In this document: positions 1 through 15,000 of the stretch, one piece after another | Layout: every line of letters starts with the position of its first letter | Position numbering within the stretch: the stretch's first letter is position 1 | Assembly: GCA_002633025.1 (NCBI GenBank) | Contig: NMRB01002242.1 | Location: 7,216 to 71,215 of the forward strand | Reading direction: 5' to 3' | Origin: Notospermus geniculatus | Taxonomy: Eukaryota; Nemertea; Pilidiophora; Heteronemertea; Lineidae | DNA length: 64,000 nt | Made by a program: the position numbers and the translations under genes | The notes under the pieces: generated by a model | The model's database searches: none | Seen by the model: the letters and a program-made list of their open reading frames with translations, nothing else | What the model was told of the DNA's origin: nothing

Positions 1-127
1 CAAAAAATCTGACTAACTGCACAAAAAATTGGGAAAATAAGGCTCGGGGGCCCTGGGGAACCGTCATAAGAAGGTGCCCCGAGCCTTATTTTCTCAATTC
101 AGTGTGCAGTTAGTCAGATTTTTTGCG
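1..127. mobile_element. Foldback element at left edge
   Basis: Palindrome with arms AAAAAATCTGACTAACTGCA and AAAATAAGGCTCGGGG mirrored at 75-127. May extend left of the window. Confidence 0.7.
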
Positions 128-3100
128 TCAAAAATTCGAAATTTCGAGTCACTTTTCATAACCCTTAAGTCGCGATCCAAAGCTAGTGGCTTTTCTGCCG
201 AACCAAAAACTGTGTAGCTAGGTAGGAAGGCCTACTTAGGCCTGTATCTTCATGGATGGGCGATACGGATAGAGACAAGTTTTGTTTGTCAAATTCTTAT
301 TTTAAAATCTGAATGAAATTAGAGGGCGTATACCTACAACATGAGTAGACGGCGATCCCGCCGGCTTCATTTGAAAGCCCTGATTACCTTTGTTTGATAC
401 TTAATCATTGTGCATTTAGGTGGGACAACTGAATATCAGTGAATGGTGTCAACTCCATGGTGCCAGGAAGATGCACATTTGAGGCTTGCATCACAACATA
501 CACATATGTTCATTACATGAGTACAAGCAGAGCTATTGAACCAGTTTTCAAAGCAGTCTCCAAAAGTGCGCACTTATAAAGATTAAATTGCCTTGGAGCC
601 ACCTGCCAGCATCAAATAAAGATGTATAAAAAGAGGAGCGTTGCTTCATCCTCCGTGAGACGGTGATTATCGCGAGACGCTGAAGATGAATGAGAATGAA
701 ATGATTGCCTTACTAAAGAGATGTAGTACATGGTGAATTTCATACCTTTTAGGGATCATCTCAAGATATGTGCAGTGTCAAAAGGCAGTGACGTACATGT
801 AGCTGGCTTTTATGGCCTGGGGGGGGGGGGCAAATTTGATTAATGATTCTTCAATATTGAGTCTGGAGGGCGAAGCCTGAGGGGGTCCCCTAGAAAAAAA
901 TTGAATCTACACCCTCTCAGATGCATTTTCTCCACATCTGACNCTACGCCCGGAGTGAAAGCGAGCCTTCGAGGCAGGAGGTTGATTTCTCACGGCATGC
1001 CACAAAGTTTAGCAAGGGAAATGCACCCTAGACTTTTATACCGCCACCACCACCAAAAAATAGCTACAGCTCGGATGGATGTGTCCCACATTCAGCAAAA
1101 GTGTCATGCGTACATGATCTCGGAATACATGTAGATTGGATCTCACTGGCACATCGTTTGATACGGAGAGTGATCCAGCATGGTTGTGCCCCATTCATAT
1201 TTGCTTTATCCTACCTTGACAGGTGGGCACGGAGGGTACTGTTAGATTAATTGGTTTTTCACCTCAGGTCTCTGCTCAGCCTTCTTGCGGCAGTTTAGTA
1301 GTGTAAACAGAATATGGAAATATACCCTTGCCCCCTTATCGACTCGTATCCCAAGCTTTGTTTAGGCCCATCAAGGAATAGACATTCAGATTAAGTAGGC
1401 CTACTGGTGGGAAGACAGTTAACTGCAGTGTAGATCCCAGTGTAATAGTAAAGAGTGTCCCCCTGTAAAAAGTGTCCACTTCTATTGTTGAATGACGGAT
1501 TTAAGGTGCGTGCCTATAGAAACCAATCCCCAGAAGTTAAGAATGTAACAATAAGCTCTTTTGTTCCTAGGACATTTTTTCACAGAGACATTCTTTCCTG
1601 TCACATCTGATCAATGCTGATCCGTTAATTAATTGGAAGATGAACACGGAATGAAAAGAAAAGGAATAGAGCGCACAATAAAATGTAAAAAAAAAGTTTA
1701 AGTCCACTTACCCTCGGCTTCCCCCTTTCATCACTGCAGCAAAAAGGAGAAAACACTATCCTCACAAACTGCTTGGTACAGTGGGTAATCCCTCCGCCAT
1801 CCTCCTCCTTACAAACCACCCCCTCTTGAATATCCTTTTCTGACATTTTGTCATAGTAGCAAAAAACGCGGGAAACTCGGCACCACTTGGGCACTACGCC
1901 ACAAAAAACGCGGGAAAATTGGCAAGCAAAGTGAACGAAAATACATCACTTTGGCGATTGGGTTTCAACGGTACATCCCCGGCTTTCGTTTTGCTTGGAA
2001 TATCGGTAAATCTTTCTCGCAGTCATGACTGATTCTTGGTTTCTCGTGACAACACTCGTATGTGTATCCAAGCATTCGAAGTCTGTTGGTACACTAACAG
2101 TTACTGAGTGTCGCCACTTGAGTGATGAGTACATGGAGTACAGCGCGGGATAGGCCATGCCAATCGTTTCATCTGCGTAAAGACTCGATTCCACCAGCAT
2201 ATGGCGTCGGCGTCGGCGTTTGAATCACTCGTTTCCACCGCAGTTCGACGGTGACGCGATGCGGTAAGAAGCGGTTAGGTTGGATGCGACAAGCGATTTC
2301 CACCGCCCCGATCGCTCCTGCAGTATTTTTCCGCATCCTCTACGTAGTTTTCTGATACAAAATGCATGTGTGGCAACCTGCTCGATATTGTAGAAGGATA
2401 CACCTACAGAATTACATCAGTTTTGTTTCAAAGCACATGTAGGAACAGGACCGGAGACGCTGTTGAAATTTTGGACACTCTTTGTCAATTGTCCATTTTC
2501 GCCCTCGAGTCACATCAGCCCTAGCGGTGCGATCTGGAACCAATTTAGGGAAGACATTTCGAAGTTAGATTCGTTTCTTGAGACAATGATAGGTGGCGGT
2601 AGCGAGCGTCTTGTTGTCCCCGGTTCGGTCCTACGTTGAATAAAGGCGTGTGGCAGACTTGGACGCCAAAAATGCATGTGCGGCACTCTGATGGTATTGA
2701 AGACGGGCCGACGTAACCTTTCACATTTTATAGGCAACCTCGTTTGTAGGTTCACAGAGGCAATCAATGTACACCGTATACCACCGCACTAATTCATGGT
2801 GACGAGATTGATCATGATCTTGTCTCAAAGCACGCTCGACAAGACTGTTCAAATCTATCTATTTGAATTACCTTAGGCATTGAGACTGTTGCTACACATA
2901 AAAGAATGACTTGAAGCATTTTACCTTACCTGATGAAGGAAGTCACGTAGTGTTGTATCATGCTTGGACAATGAATGGTCACGAGTCCTTTGGGAGAACC
3001 AGTAGGCGACCATCTTTGTTGGAAAGGTCTGCACTGTTCTTTCACTTGTTCTATGAACACTTCAGAGATGGCACCACTGTAGTTCCGTCCAATCCGTGAT

Positions 3101-5932
3101 GCATTCGCAGCGGCAAGCTGACGGACTGTTCATTGATACAACGTTGACATCGACTAAGAACAGAATTAACGTCGAAGGCCTAAAGTACATGAATGACAGA
3201 TGCAGGAGGGAAAAAATTTCATGATGGGAGGTGAGAGTCGAAGACAGGTGTAACAGGGATCATAATCTCCTTGGAATGTAAGTCCGGTTTTGTCGTTCAA
3301 CGAGGAGTTGGGATATATGATTATAAAGACCAGGGGCCTGTTTCATAAAGTGACTTTAAGCTAATGGTACCATTAACTCAATGCATTTTCCATTTTCCCA
3401 GGCTACAAGACGCTGATATCGCCGCCCTCCGCACGGTGCGCTCCCACTACCGTTGCAGAAGGTTCAAGACCTCAGGTTGTCTGGCAGTGGCGCCGTCCCT
3501 AAAACTTCGGGAAACTTTAAGCTTTGCGGCGCCACGTTACGACGAAAAAGTGGCAAGTCCTTGCGACATGGATTGTCCGGTGGAAATCGGATTTGGCTCC
3601 GGTCTTTCAACTGATCTGTTAATTCACTTATCACAAAGTGGAAAATTAACGTTGTTATTTATTTATTTTTGCTGCAAATCCCCCGTATATCCGTCAGTTC
3701 TTACAGGTCTATTACAAAGACAACACAGCGGATTTTCTTCGTAGTTTTTTACAATGGCGTGGGCGTGCGATCTGTCAAATTGCAGGAAAAACAGGCGTTA
3801 TTGGCTTCGAAAACTGTCACCTAGGGCGGGGTGATAGACGAAAGGGCACACTTTATTTATTTCCCTAAATCTGTCGTCTTTTCTTAACAGTCAATCGCCT
3901 CCTGTTGTCTGGCGATCGACGAAAAATAACGTATTATTTCAGTAACTTGAATTACTCTTACTTTCTGAGTAATCTTATTGTATTTTATTCCATTAGCAGA
4001 AAATCGCTCTGTCTGACTGCAAAACCAACATAGTTAAAACACCTGTCATTTCGCGCAGGCTGTCGCCACTCTGGTTCCTGGTTCCATTCCCGGTGTGACA
4101 GGGGTCATACTCCCCTGGAATCGAAGTCCGGTTTTATTGTTCAACGAGAGATTATGATATATGGCAATAGAGACCATGGCCATTCAAATATAGGGAATAG
4201 AAAAAAAGGCAACTCCCTCTGTATTGAATTTTATAGAATTTTCTGAGTGTTAGGAGAATGTAGGTAACGCTCTCATAGCCTATGTTATATAAGGGACGAA
4301 GCTAACAATTTGTCTCATTCTGTATTCACTTTTGAAAATGTCGTAAAGACAGAAAACGGGTTTAAGGAATACATCATTACAACTTCATTGTTTATTTTAT
4401 TTTCTTATTGGCACTACTTCTACACATGTTTCGCACTTAGATTTTCTAATTAGCTTATGATATATGGCTGAAGAGACCCATGACCGTTCAAATTTTACAG
4501 AATTTTCTAAGTGTTAGGAGAATGTAGGTAGCGCTCTCATAGCCTTGAGAAGATCCCCAAAATGCTTGCCGGGTGCGTCCCTCAAACAATCAGGACCTAG
4601 TTTTCAGCACACATGGAAAAAACTGCAGGCAAAGCTCTATGTATTCAGATAGTGCATTAAAGGGACTCTAGAGGCAGCACGCTATTGGGCTACTAACAGT
4701 ACTTCCACTATGCAACAGATGGCGCTAGTGACGATGAACTCATGAATTGTGAATTACATGTGGACATTGATGAAATTTTACTTCAAAATTGATGCCCAGG
4801 TTGTATCCTCATGTCACCAGTTCTGTGTTAGTAATCATATCAGTATGCACTAAAAAGCTGCCTCTAGAGGCCCTTTAAGACACGAACGTCAGCGGACGTA
4901 AGCACTTCCTCAATTGAATACAGTGTAGCTTTAAATAGTAATGCCACATCACTGGGTGTGCCCCGTTCGGTCGCCCTCAGTGTCAGCAACAAATGTCAGA
5001 GATGCCAAAATAGTCAGTTGCCACGCCTTTTCTTTTTTGTGAAGGCCATGGACGCAAAATTCCAGTCTAATTGTCTCCTCAGTGACTTAAAAAAGAGCAA
5101 ACAGTGAAAAGTAGAAAAGATGAGTTGTCAGTTAATAGATTCACGAGAACTGAATTGTGTTCACGGCCACGCGAGTGGCGACTGAGGTATGCTAATTTGC
5201 TGCCAGGTATGCTAATTAACTGGTTGCGGAATGAGGGAGCTTGCGGCTAACCTCGTTCCAAGTGATGTTGGTGATTGGTATAGGATAGAAATACATGTAT
5301 AGATAATTCCTTTATAATAATAATATTGATAGAATAATAAAAAAAAATAATAATAAAACAGTATTTATGTAGCGCAGTTCAATAATATCACATCGCTTTA
5401 CAAAGTGTGAGAAACAGTGTAAAATACCTAAAATGATACTCTCGAAACTCTAAATATTACTCTAACATTTTATCTACATCTACAACTTTATTTTTACACC
5501 TTTTTCAACAGAGTGTGTACATGTATATGCAGATGTACATGTACCACGTTTTAAAAATATTTCTATCAAATTTTGAAAGCTCCACGCGTGGGCCCAGCCC
5601 CAAACACAGAGATTGTGATTACGTCCTGGGGACGAGAACGCCAATCAGGGCAATCAGCGCTCAATTCCGAATCCCCGCCGAGCCACGCGGATTAAGTGTC
5701 TGACAGTCCAATCCAAACACATCTTGAGTTGACAAGCCAGAAACCAGCAATGAGTGAAAATCACTTTCCCAGGATAAAAGTCACAGGAGTCTCCACAAAT
5801 CATCACATTTGCCCAGACTCGTTCATGATCTCCACAACTCTGCTCTACTCTTGGATAAATTTCTGAAAACCTTTCCGATTTTTTGTATTTGCGGATATTT
5901 TCTTCATTTGTATTGGATCGTTTGGCCGGAGC
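128..5932. other. Upstream of BMPER: no gene recognised
   Basis: No open frame here resembles a known protein or has convincing splice sites. Holds direct repeats 3248-3340 versus 4092-4178 (sharing AAGTCCGGTTTT), 4228-4287 versus 4493-4548 (AGTGTTAGGAGAATGTAGGTA region), a foldback at 4658-4879 and an A/T-rich stretch near 5310-5360. The BMPER promoter must lie at the right end; I see no clear TATA box. Confidence 0.5.
4658..4879. mobile_element. Foldback with TTAAAGGG ends
   Basis: Ends TTAAAGGGACTCTAGAGGCA and TGCCTCTAGAGGCCCTTTAA flank about 180 bp of unrelated sequence. Confidence 0.6.
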
Positions 5933-6017
5933 ATGGCGACCACGTGGAGTACCGTTTTTCTCATAGCGCTGTTTACACTTTGGATGTTTTCCAGTGGAGC
6001 CGTAGCCTTTCTAGAAG
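5933..6017 (+). CDS. BMPER: BMPER exon 1: start codon and signal peptide
   Basis: The ATG begins a short leader (MATTWSTVFLIALFTLWMF, then SSGAVAF) with a hydrophobic core and small residues before the likely signal-peptidase site. The exon ends after one base of a Gly codon at a GTAAGC donor, which joins in phase to the acceptor before 8772. Confidence 0.9.
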
Positions 6018-9000
6018 GTAAGCTACTTTTTTGTACCATTTCTACCAACATCTTTCCCTGACATGCTTTAGTACGAGTTGAAACCGATGGCCTTCAACGA
6101 ACTAGCCTACTGTGAATGGGGTACGGCCTAAATTCCTTCAGTTTTTCAATAATCTTACTTTCCGATGTAAGAGGAGGGAATATCCCATCAAAACGTGTCC
6201 AGCTCTTTCTGATTTATCCTGCAAGGCTGCGAAGCGAGGAATAAGATGAAGTAGGTCCGTTTCTTAAACATATGCATCATGATTTGTGCGTTTTTAGGCC
6301 TATGTACCATTACACATCGTCTCTTCCTTTTAGTTCCAATGACGACAGTACAAGTAAAGTAGTCTCCGAATTCCGCAAACTCGGATACGACTTTACTTGT
6401 TCTATCATTTTGTGTGTCGTTTTTTGTGCTCTATGTTGGATATTAGTTCCCATGACGAGATCCTTTTCGTTCAGATTGGTAGCTTTTTTGGAATATACCT
6501 CTTTGGATAGGACATGAAAATATGCAAAGAAAAACCTAGTGTCAGAAAATTCTCCTCTTTTGACATTCATGAGGCGATAGGAACTTTTCATGATGTTTTC
6601 AAGAAGCTTACCTGTCATGCCAGTTTTCAAAGTTGACAAATTTAGAAAGTTGTTGCAAGCTACGCTGTCATAAGTGACCGGTTGTGACAGGTTGTTTTGG
6701 CCAAACTAATTACGTTTAACTCATATATAATTAAGGTAGGAGATCAAAGATGTCCCCAATGGACACACAATTAATTAGTAATTAAGTTCATCATTATTAG
6801 AAATAGAAGATCAAGTTTTTTGTACAGATGTTTGTTATGTTTTTAGTTGGAGTTCAGGTGTTTGACAACCAGCGGTGAGTAACAGAAAGCTAATTAGAAG
6901 AAGCGAATTGGTAGTTAATGAGTTAATTAGGCCTACTAGTTCCAGTAAATCATGGTCGGGTCGTTGGCCAGCCGTTCTATTTCACATCAAAGGAGCCAAA
7001 TAAGTGATTAACTTTATAAGGATTGGTTAAAATATTATTGAATGGATGTTTGTTGTTGAAGGTATATCATCATATGGGTTGGTTAGATAACTGTGGGCTA
7101 ATTACATGTAGAAATGTTGATTATTGGGTTAACGTTCTATCCCCTACCTTTTTGTTTCATGATAAATCTCACGTTTTTTTGCGATCTCATATCAACAAGA
7201 AATAGGTCAGTAATATAGGTATTTACGTCATTTTAGAAATGAAAAAAAGTAACTCAAAAAAGTGTCTAACTGCGATGGAAACTCGAAAAACCGCTGTTGC
7301 TTAACAGGCAACATTAGGGAGGTTTCGCAAGCGCCCGGTTAGGCCCTACGACGACGTTTATCTATTGTGTGGGTGTACCCAAACAATAGATAAACGTCGT
7401 CGTATGGCCTAACCGGGCGCTTGCGAAACCTCCCTATTACTTGGGAACGAACCTTCCTTTAGTTAACCTTGGGCCTGGGCAGGTAACTGAATGAAATTTT
7501 TATCACTCTTCAAATCAATAAAAATCGTCCGAAAACTGATAAGGCCTTGTGTACATACATGGTCACTAATAGGCCTACGAGATTTCAGGGGCATGTGGAG
7601 ACTCTTTGGGGACAATTTGACAAGGTTCACAAGAACCGCTCCTGCTTGTGTCGCCAAGATATGGCGCCAAGAATCGTGCTCTATCGGTGGCTCCGAAGCC
7701 AGGAATAATACCAATCTCGCGCAATTGGTATATTGAAGACAAGAAATAATCAGTTGGCAAAGTGCGCAAGGATAGCGGAAAACGAGATGTTGGTAGCACG
7801 CTAGCGTGAAAGAAATTTTGCTCGTGTAGGTTTTTTGACGGGAGTCAAGGACTAAATTATATTCATGAATTTGAAAATACTTAACGTTTCCGCTTTCGTC
7901 GAAATCTCAACTTCTGTGTCAACTCCTCGCCTAAAATTGGGAATTTGGGAACACTGATTAAGGACGGTTTAAAATCTGCCAGTGTTTCCGTGCATGTATA
8001 TCAGTAGTAGGGCAAACGCTGGCCGATAGATTGACATGTTTCTCTGGGTGTACCCTANTCATAAGATTATAAACGACGATTTTCTATGAAATCATTCAAC
8101 AAATGTCTGGAAATGGCTTTATTATTGTTTTGTTTGTGTGTAGTATGGTTAGGCCATTTCTTGTTGATTGTATGCAATTTTGAAACGATCGTTCGCCTCG
8201 TCACGAACAAGATAATTGTTGCACCAGCGACCGAAAGGAGGCGTCAGCCGTATTAGGGCTACAATGCTAACACATAATGGCTAATGCCAGCCCTTACCCA
8301 AACCCTGGCCGTCATGGACAAATGTTTGGCTTCAGGCAATGATAAAGACTAGGAAATGCTTTTACTTTATTTGTATAGCATTGTCAAGTGCATTTGAATT
8401 GCAAAATTCAAGTAAAAGCATTTACTAGTCTTTATTCATATGACCCAATGTGACTCGAGGTGTCCACTGATATCATTATTTTACTGCACCTTTGAAGTTT
8501 TAATCTTTGCATCATATTGTCTGCAACATGTTGTTGCGTCTCCAACATGTCCAGTGTGCCATTTTTTGCACAAGAAATGCTGCAGACTGAAGGCAAAGTA
8601 GTTAAGCCGCTGGCGCGTCATGCGGAGGTCACTTCTGACCCATACTGTTCGATCATAATTACAACTTGATTGGTGGCAACAGATACAGGTAACAGCCCCA
8701 TGAATCAAGGACAAATACGACAAATAAAACCCTGGCATAATCCTTTTATAGCATTTTTATTCTATTTGCAGGCTCCGTGGCAAGATGTAACGAAGAAGGC
8801 AAGGAGGTCAAGGTCAACCTTGTCGCCAGTGATCCCTGTATGAAGTGCATTTGTAAGGTAGGTACGAGGTTAGAAAATAGCAATGAACCATTTTATTGCG
8901 AATCGAAATATGGATAAGCCCTGTTATCTAATAATCACGGTTATGACATAATGGGATTACGTCATCTGATACGGAGTGACCAGCGTGGGCGTTCCCCATT

Positions 9001-12000
9001 CCTAAGGGTTGCGTTACTCTCTTACAGTAGGGAGGTTTAGAAATTAAACGATAAACGCAAACTTTATGACAACGTTATTTTTCATACTATACATTCACCA
9101 GATTTTATATTGCATTTCCTGTACGAAAATAACGCTGTCGTTAACGTTTATTGTGCATACTTTACGTATTCCTATTTAAGTGAATTTCTTGGTAATTCAG
9201 TCAGTTTAGCCTCTAGCGGGTAAGGAGTTAAAGCAACATGTCCGACAACAAGACTATATAATGGATTGATGCATTATGCTGTACACTCTGTAATATCCCT
9301 TATCACTATTGGTGCAATTAAGAGATCAGTTAGATTGGGACCTCCATCTGGTTACTACTCAACACATACAGGATGAATCAGAAAAAATCCCATTGACAAA
9401 GATTTCAGTAATTTCCCCTCGTCGTGTTTCTGACTTGCTGCTTGTAACATCTTTGTTCAGTGCAAGTGTGGTCAGATTGGTGAAGTGCAAGCATCAACGC
9501 CTCTCATCTTTACTGCTATGGGTTCATTTCCAGTAGAGGAATCTCCAATAGAGAGGTCGACTCCCAACGCAGGTTTTCCGCAGCTCCGGTGTAATGTTTT
9601 TCACTACCCCCCGTTTGCCAGTGCCTCCCAACAAAAGATTGACGGAATAAGCCGCGACGTGACAATGGGGGAGGCATGCACTGATCAACATGTCTTTCTG
9701 TATTTGAGTGTCCGCCGAACAATAAAGCGGGCATTGTCATACGGGGGGCATTCTCATACATTACACTTGTTTCTTCTACAATAAATGTGACTTGACATTG
9801 AATGCGGAAGAAATAAATGTGTATTTTTCACTTGTTATTGATTCATAAAATTCTTAATTCAACAGTGGAATTCAAAAATATATATTGATATTTTTCAGGA
9901 TGGTGAAGTGACGTGTAGCAAAACGACATGTGCCCCCATGGAAGGCTGTCACCAGATTCTCTATCCAAAACCCACCAACTCCTGCTGTGACGTATGCAAG
10001 GGCTGCATCTACAACGGCGTCGCCTACAAGAGTGGCGACGAGTGGACGGATCCGAACGATCCGTGTAGAGTCTTGACGTGTCAGGTAAGGCTAGTTATAC
10101 TATTAGAGACATTGCTTCTTACGTGTTCTCACTACATTTTTACCGAAATTGCAAAAAACAGTAGCATCAAATATGATTTTTTTGTTTTCAGGCCGGAGCC
10201 ATCACAGATACAGTAAAAAAGTGCCATGTTCCTTGCTCAAATCCCATCGCAGTACCTGGCCAATGCTGCCCAGCATGCACAGGTATGTTCCCTAGAGTAT
10301 TTCGTTTCAGCACTAATTCCATATTTTACACAAACCGCGGAAAAAAGGTCTTTTGATAGCTTGCGCTAATTTATTGTGCTAATTAGAAGATATTCGAGAA
10401 ATCACGAGTTCTGTGTCATCTGTCAATCAGCCTTTATAGTCATAACGTGTGATTTCAAAAACAACGTTTTTGAAAAGTTGTGATGCCTTCTGATTGGCGG
10501 ATGCAATGTAAACATCAACCAATCACAAGTGACGTAATATTCACCACGAGCAGCTGCGTTGAGTACGTCATACGTTTCGACGTTTTATTGGAAATTACTC
10601 AACAAAAAGTTGTTGACATTATTTTTTATTCATCTATTCCAGGTTGTTCAGTCGATGGCCAGACATATCTCGAAGGGGAAACATTCGAACCGACCAAGGA
10701 TCCCTGCGTTTCTTGCACCTGCCGTAGTGGAAACGCCGTGTGTTCAAAGCAAGCCTGCCCAGTCGCCAACTGCCCTGCTGCTTTCAAATTCCACAGTGAG
10801 GGAGAGTGTTGCCCTAAGTGCTCAGGTAAGACTCATTCGTTGAGCTTTATTCAGTACAAGAAATCATAAGAAGCATTCCCACAGAAGTCGAAAGCCGGTG
10901 TGAAAGGAATGGGAGTCCTAGGAATGCAAGTCTGAGACACAATAGTGTACTATTGCATGGTTAATTCAGAACATGCCAATAATTTGAAGTATTTTGAACA
11001 GTAAATTCCAAGCCTCGATAGAAAAGTCAATGATTGCTTCAGACTCTATAATGGTGATCAGTAATTGCTTGAGACTCCTCGACGGCGGTCAAGCAGGCGC
11101 TATCAATGTGTAATAGCCCCTCTAAACGCCGAAGAGTTGTTGTTCACGTCCGAACGAGACCTTGAGTGAGATGTAGACGACATTCGTATTTGTCTTGGAG
11201 ATATTTTACGCGCGTTGAGTGGTCCTTGAATGACCCTTGAGGTCCTACATTGGCAGAGGGTCGGGGCATGCCGAGGACGGACGGGACTGGCGAGACACCA
11301 CGTCCCGAAAATACCACACGTACATTTAAGAAGTACATGTTTTCTGCACCTGTGGGTGACATATGCGCCTCCTCTGGTGAATCTGCTTAAGAGCACAATG
11401 TTTTGGTTTGGCTTCCGTTTAATACGTCATGAAGAAATGATGACAAAAATGATAGGTCTGTCGAATAGGCCTAGGCATTTTTTTCTGTGAAGACATCTTC
11501 AGATACATAAAGATAGACCACTTACCGGCAAATAGCTTGACATACTCTCCAACCGATGTTTGACAAGCGAAGAAGCGAAGGGCATCGGCCTTTTTAGGAT
11601 ACGCTTTGTAGTGACATGCAGCTTCGTCTTACCTTAACCGTATTTTATCCCTTCCATCTTGCAGGTTCCCGGACCGTCTGGAAATTGAAAAACCATTGTT
11701 TATTCACACGCAGAGTCTACAGAAATGGCGCCACATTCAAACCAGACGCGTGCACTACATGCGTATGTCAGGTATGTACTAGTTGTACACTGTTCCGTAA
11801 GATTTAGGGTCATATTCGTAATGGGTGCGAGGATTTAACTGCGTGTAACTTCAGGCAATGCACAGGAATTCCCCATGCATTGGCCCAAGTGACACGCGGG
11901 TAAGTTTTAAACATTACTTATGAATATATCCCTTGGGTTTTACCAAAAATATTCAGTCAGAAATTGGCAGAAACATTCATGGTGAAGTCTCATCGAAAGA

Positions 12001-15000
12001 GACAGATTATTATTAGTTCCCAATCTGTTATTTGCCCCCTGTTGTGGTTAGCGTGCAGCAGGCAAGGTGTAGCTAATATTACAAAAAGGCCCACTTCGCA
12101 GCTGCTTCGTCCGCTTCATTGTAGTTCCACGGGTGCCGGGCATCTCTCCAGGGGGCTCGTGATACCAAGGCAAAAGGGAATGTTCAGGGTAAGACATTTG
12201 CTGGCCCCTTTTGTCCAGGGGGCCATAATTGTTAGTTTGATATCAAAATATGGGTCTTGGTGGTTACCCCACACCTCGGAATATTTGATGGCACGACAGA
12301 ACCATATGGCAATAAACCCAAAATTCCCCTATCAGCAGATAAACCACGACAATTACAATTTTGCACCATTTAATAGCAATTTCTGTCCAGTCATTGTGCT
12401 ATTGCATTTGAAATTGATAAACCATACCTCAGTCACCAAACTCTTTTTTCCCATTTTACAAAAGGTTTTCGCAAATGTCGCCTGAACAAAGGCGCTGCTA
12501 CTCACAAACTGTACAGAACTTTTAACTTTAAGGGCATCATGCCAAATGAAACCGAAAGTTTTCTGCAAAAAAAATCTGATTTGTCTTTCAACGTTTGGGC
12601 TTCTCTAATGTACGTACATGTAAATCAGATTTTGAGTGTAAAACGCAGTTGCCGTTGGTACTGAAAATTCTGTATCAAAAAGTGCGGAATGTGTAAACAT
12701 CGTGATACATGTATGATATCTGCTTTCGTCGCGTAATCACTGGCTCCCACGCACATATAAACCTCTTCAGTACATTTGGATTTATCCATGTGTACGTGAA
12801 GATAATGTAGCCTATCACTGATTTGTCCAACCTTATGAAATAGTGGAATGGCTACGACAGTCCCTATCTGAATCTGAAACGCAATGGATACGATTATGTT
12901 TGGTTCAAAGGAGTGGTCGTATACGGAACTACTTTTCCTAGAATTTCCCGTATTATCTCATGCACTTTTATTATCCAAAGGGACCCAATCAATCTGGTGG
13001 TTGTCAAGTAACCAATCATCAAGAGTTACTCCTACAAGTGGCCAATAAAAACGTGGAAATTAAACGCAGTTTGTAACTAGCAGATGCTTTTGATTTACCC
13101 TCACTCCCGTTGTCCAATCAGAGACACTGAATCCCATCCACCAATAGTAGCCATTTTCAGTGGGCCAATCAGAATGACGAATTTTGTGATTTTCTGAAAG
13201 TTTCTTTTGTTGACTTCCGGTACGCGCGTCCCGTATAAAAAGGGCTTCGCCACCTGTTAGCAACGACGTCACTACATGAGAGAAGACTTCATTTTTCATA
13301 CTGCATAGCTGAATGTAATGTACGTGCTAATGGAGGTACATGTACTTTTTGGTGGTTAACTTCAATTGACACCGTACTTATCATGATTGTTGGGTTTTTT
13401 TCAGGAAGGAACATCCGTCTGTAAAGCTCAGTCATGTCCCCTCGCGAATTGCCCCAGAGAAGACTTGGTTACCGACGAAGGCCAATGCTGCCCGAGATGC
13501 AAGGCGAAGAAACAGTGCGATAGCGATGGAAAGACGCATGACGTAAGTGCAAAACATGATTTCCAACACTGATTGATGCCCATGGGGTGAATATTCTTTT
13601 CTGGCAGTTATATAATTTAATTAGTTTAAGGCACTGCAAATCTACGCCTGCTCGACCAGACTATCAAATTCTCAGCTTCCTGGCACCAGAAGATGTTGTA
13701 TTCTTCCTTATATTGTTAATAAATCAAATCAAACCAAAAAAGATGTTGTTGCAGTCGCCGTGGAGTGGATAAGGTCATTTCATACATCTATGCCGGTAAA
13801 TCCTCACCCCCTCTTTTTCTCTCTACAGCATGGTTCAACTTGGAAGAAGGAACAATGCACGACGTGCGAGTGTGACGACGGTGTGGTCCGGTGCCAGGTA
13901 GTCCAATGTGAAGAACTCAAATGTCCGAAGGGCCAACGTGTGCAACAACTGCCTGGAGAGTGTTGTCCTAAATGCGTGGAGAGTGAGTATCCTTTACGTT
14001 TGAAATGCAGTTTCGAAATGACGTGCAGCTGCAGGAAGCAAGTCAGATTACAGCACTAGTTGTTTACGAAGAGACTGACCAAACGTAGGCCCTTCCTCAC
14101 TGAACAACAAATCTTTACGTTTGAAGTACAATCAAGCTTTGCTCAAGATCACTGGTGTCCGAAGTCTGCCTGTATCGACCGTAACCGAAACCGGAATTTG
14201 GGGCACGTTGTGCCGTGGTATGACTTTCACTTACTCCCAATTCCAATTTAAAATTTCGAGGACATTTGTTGAAGATATCAATTTTTTATTACAGGTGATG
14301 CGGTCTGCACAGTTTTCGGAGATCCCCATTACAGAAGTTTCGACGGAAAACTCTTCAACTTTCAAGGCAGATGCAAATACACGCTGGTCAAAACGTGCGC
14401 AGACACCAGCTTCCAAATCCGGGTACGAAACCACGCGAGGATGACCGAGACCTACGCATGGACCAAGATGGCGACCATCTACGTCAACGGCACGCGGGTG
14501 CAGCTACAACAGAGACTTGTGGTGAAGGTCGGTCGAAAACGCGTGCAGATTCCGTTTGAGAGGCAGGGAGAGTTTAAGATAACCCAAGAGGGCCATTCGG
14601 TCACGTTCAGCACGCCAAACGGAATCAAAGTCATGTGGGACGGGGATAGTTACTTGGAGGTTACGGTGCCGCCCATGTACAGGAACAAATTGTGCGGACT
14701 CTGCGGGAACTTCAACAACGACGATTCCGACGATTTCATCGGGAATGACGGCAAACTGTACATGAACTCTGAACTCTTTGGCGACACCTGGCGTGTGGGA
14801 AGTAAATCAGGATGTCAGAAGACTAAAAAGAAGGCCCAGGTTACACCCTGCGGTCATTCTTTCTCGAGGAAGCTGCTTGCCCATCACGAGTGTGGATTTT
14901 TTTTCAGTCACGCTTTCAAGGCGTGTCGAGATGTTGTGGACGTCAAGCCATATTATAGGTGAGTTTCAATATTCTACTGTACATGTAGGAATTTCTTAAA

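Noticed and set aside
3364-3744. 126-residue plus-strand open frame upstream of BMPER
   Set aside because: No recognisable domain, no convincing splice sites on both sides, and low-complexity C-terminal part; cannot be supported as a gene.
11964-12485. 173-residue plus-strand open frame in a BMPER intron
   Set aside because: Composition is unlike a protein of any known family and it lies between verified BMPER exons; likely chance.
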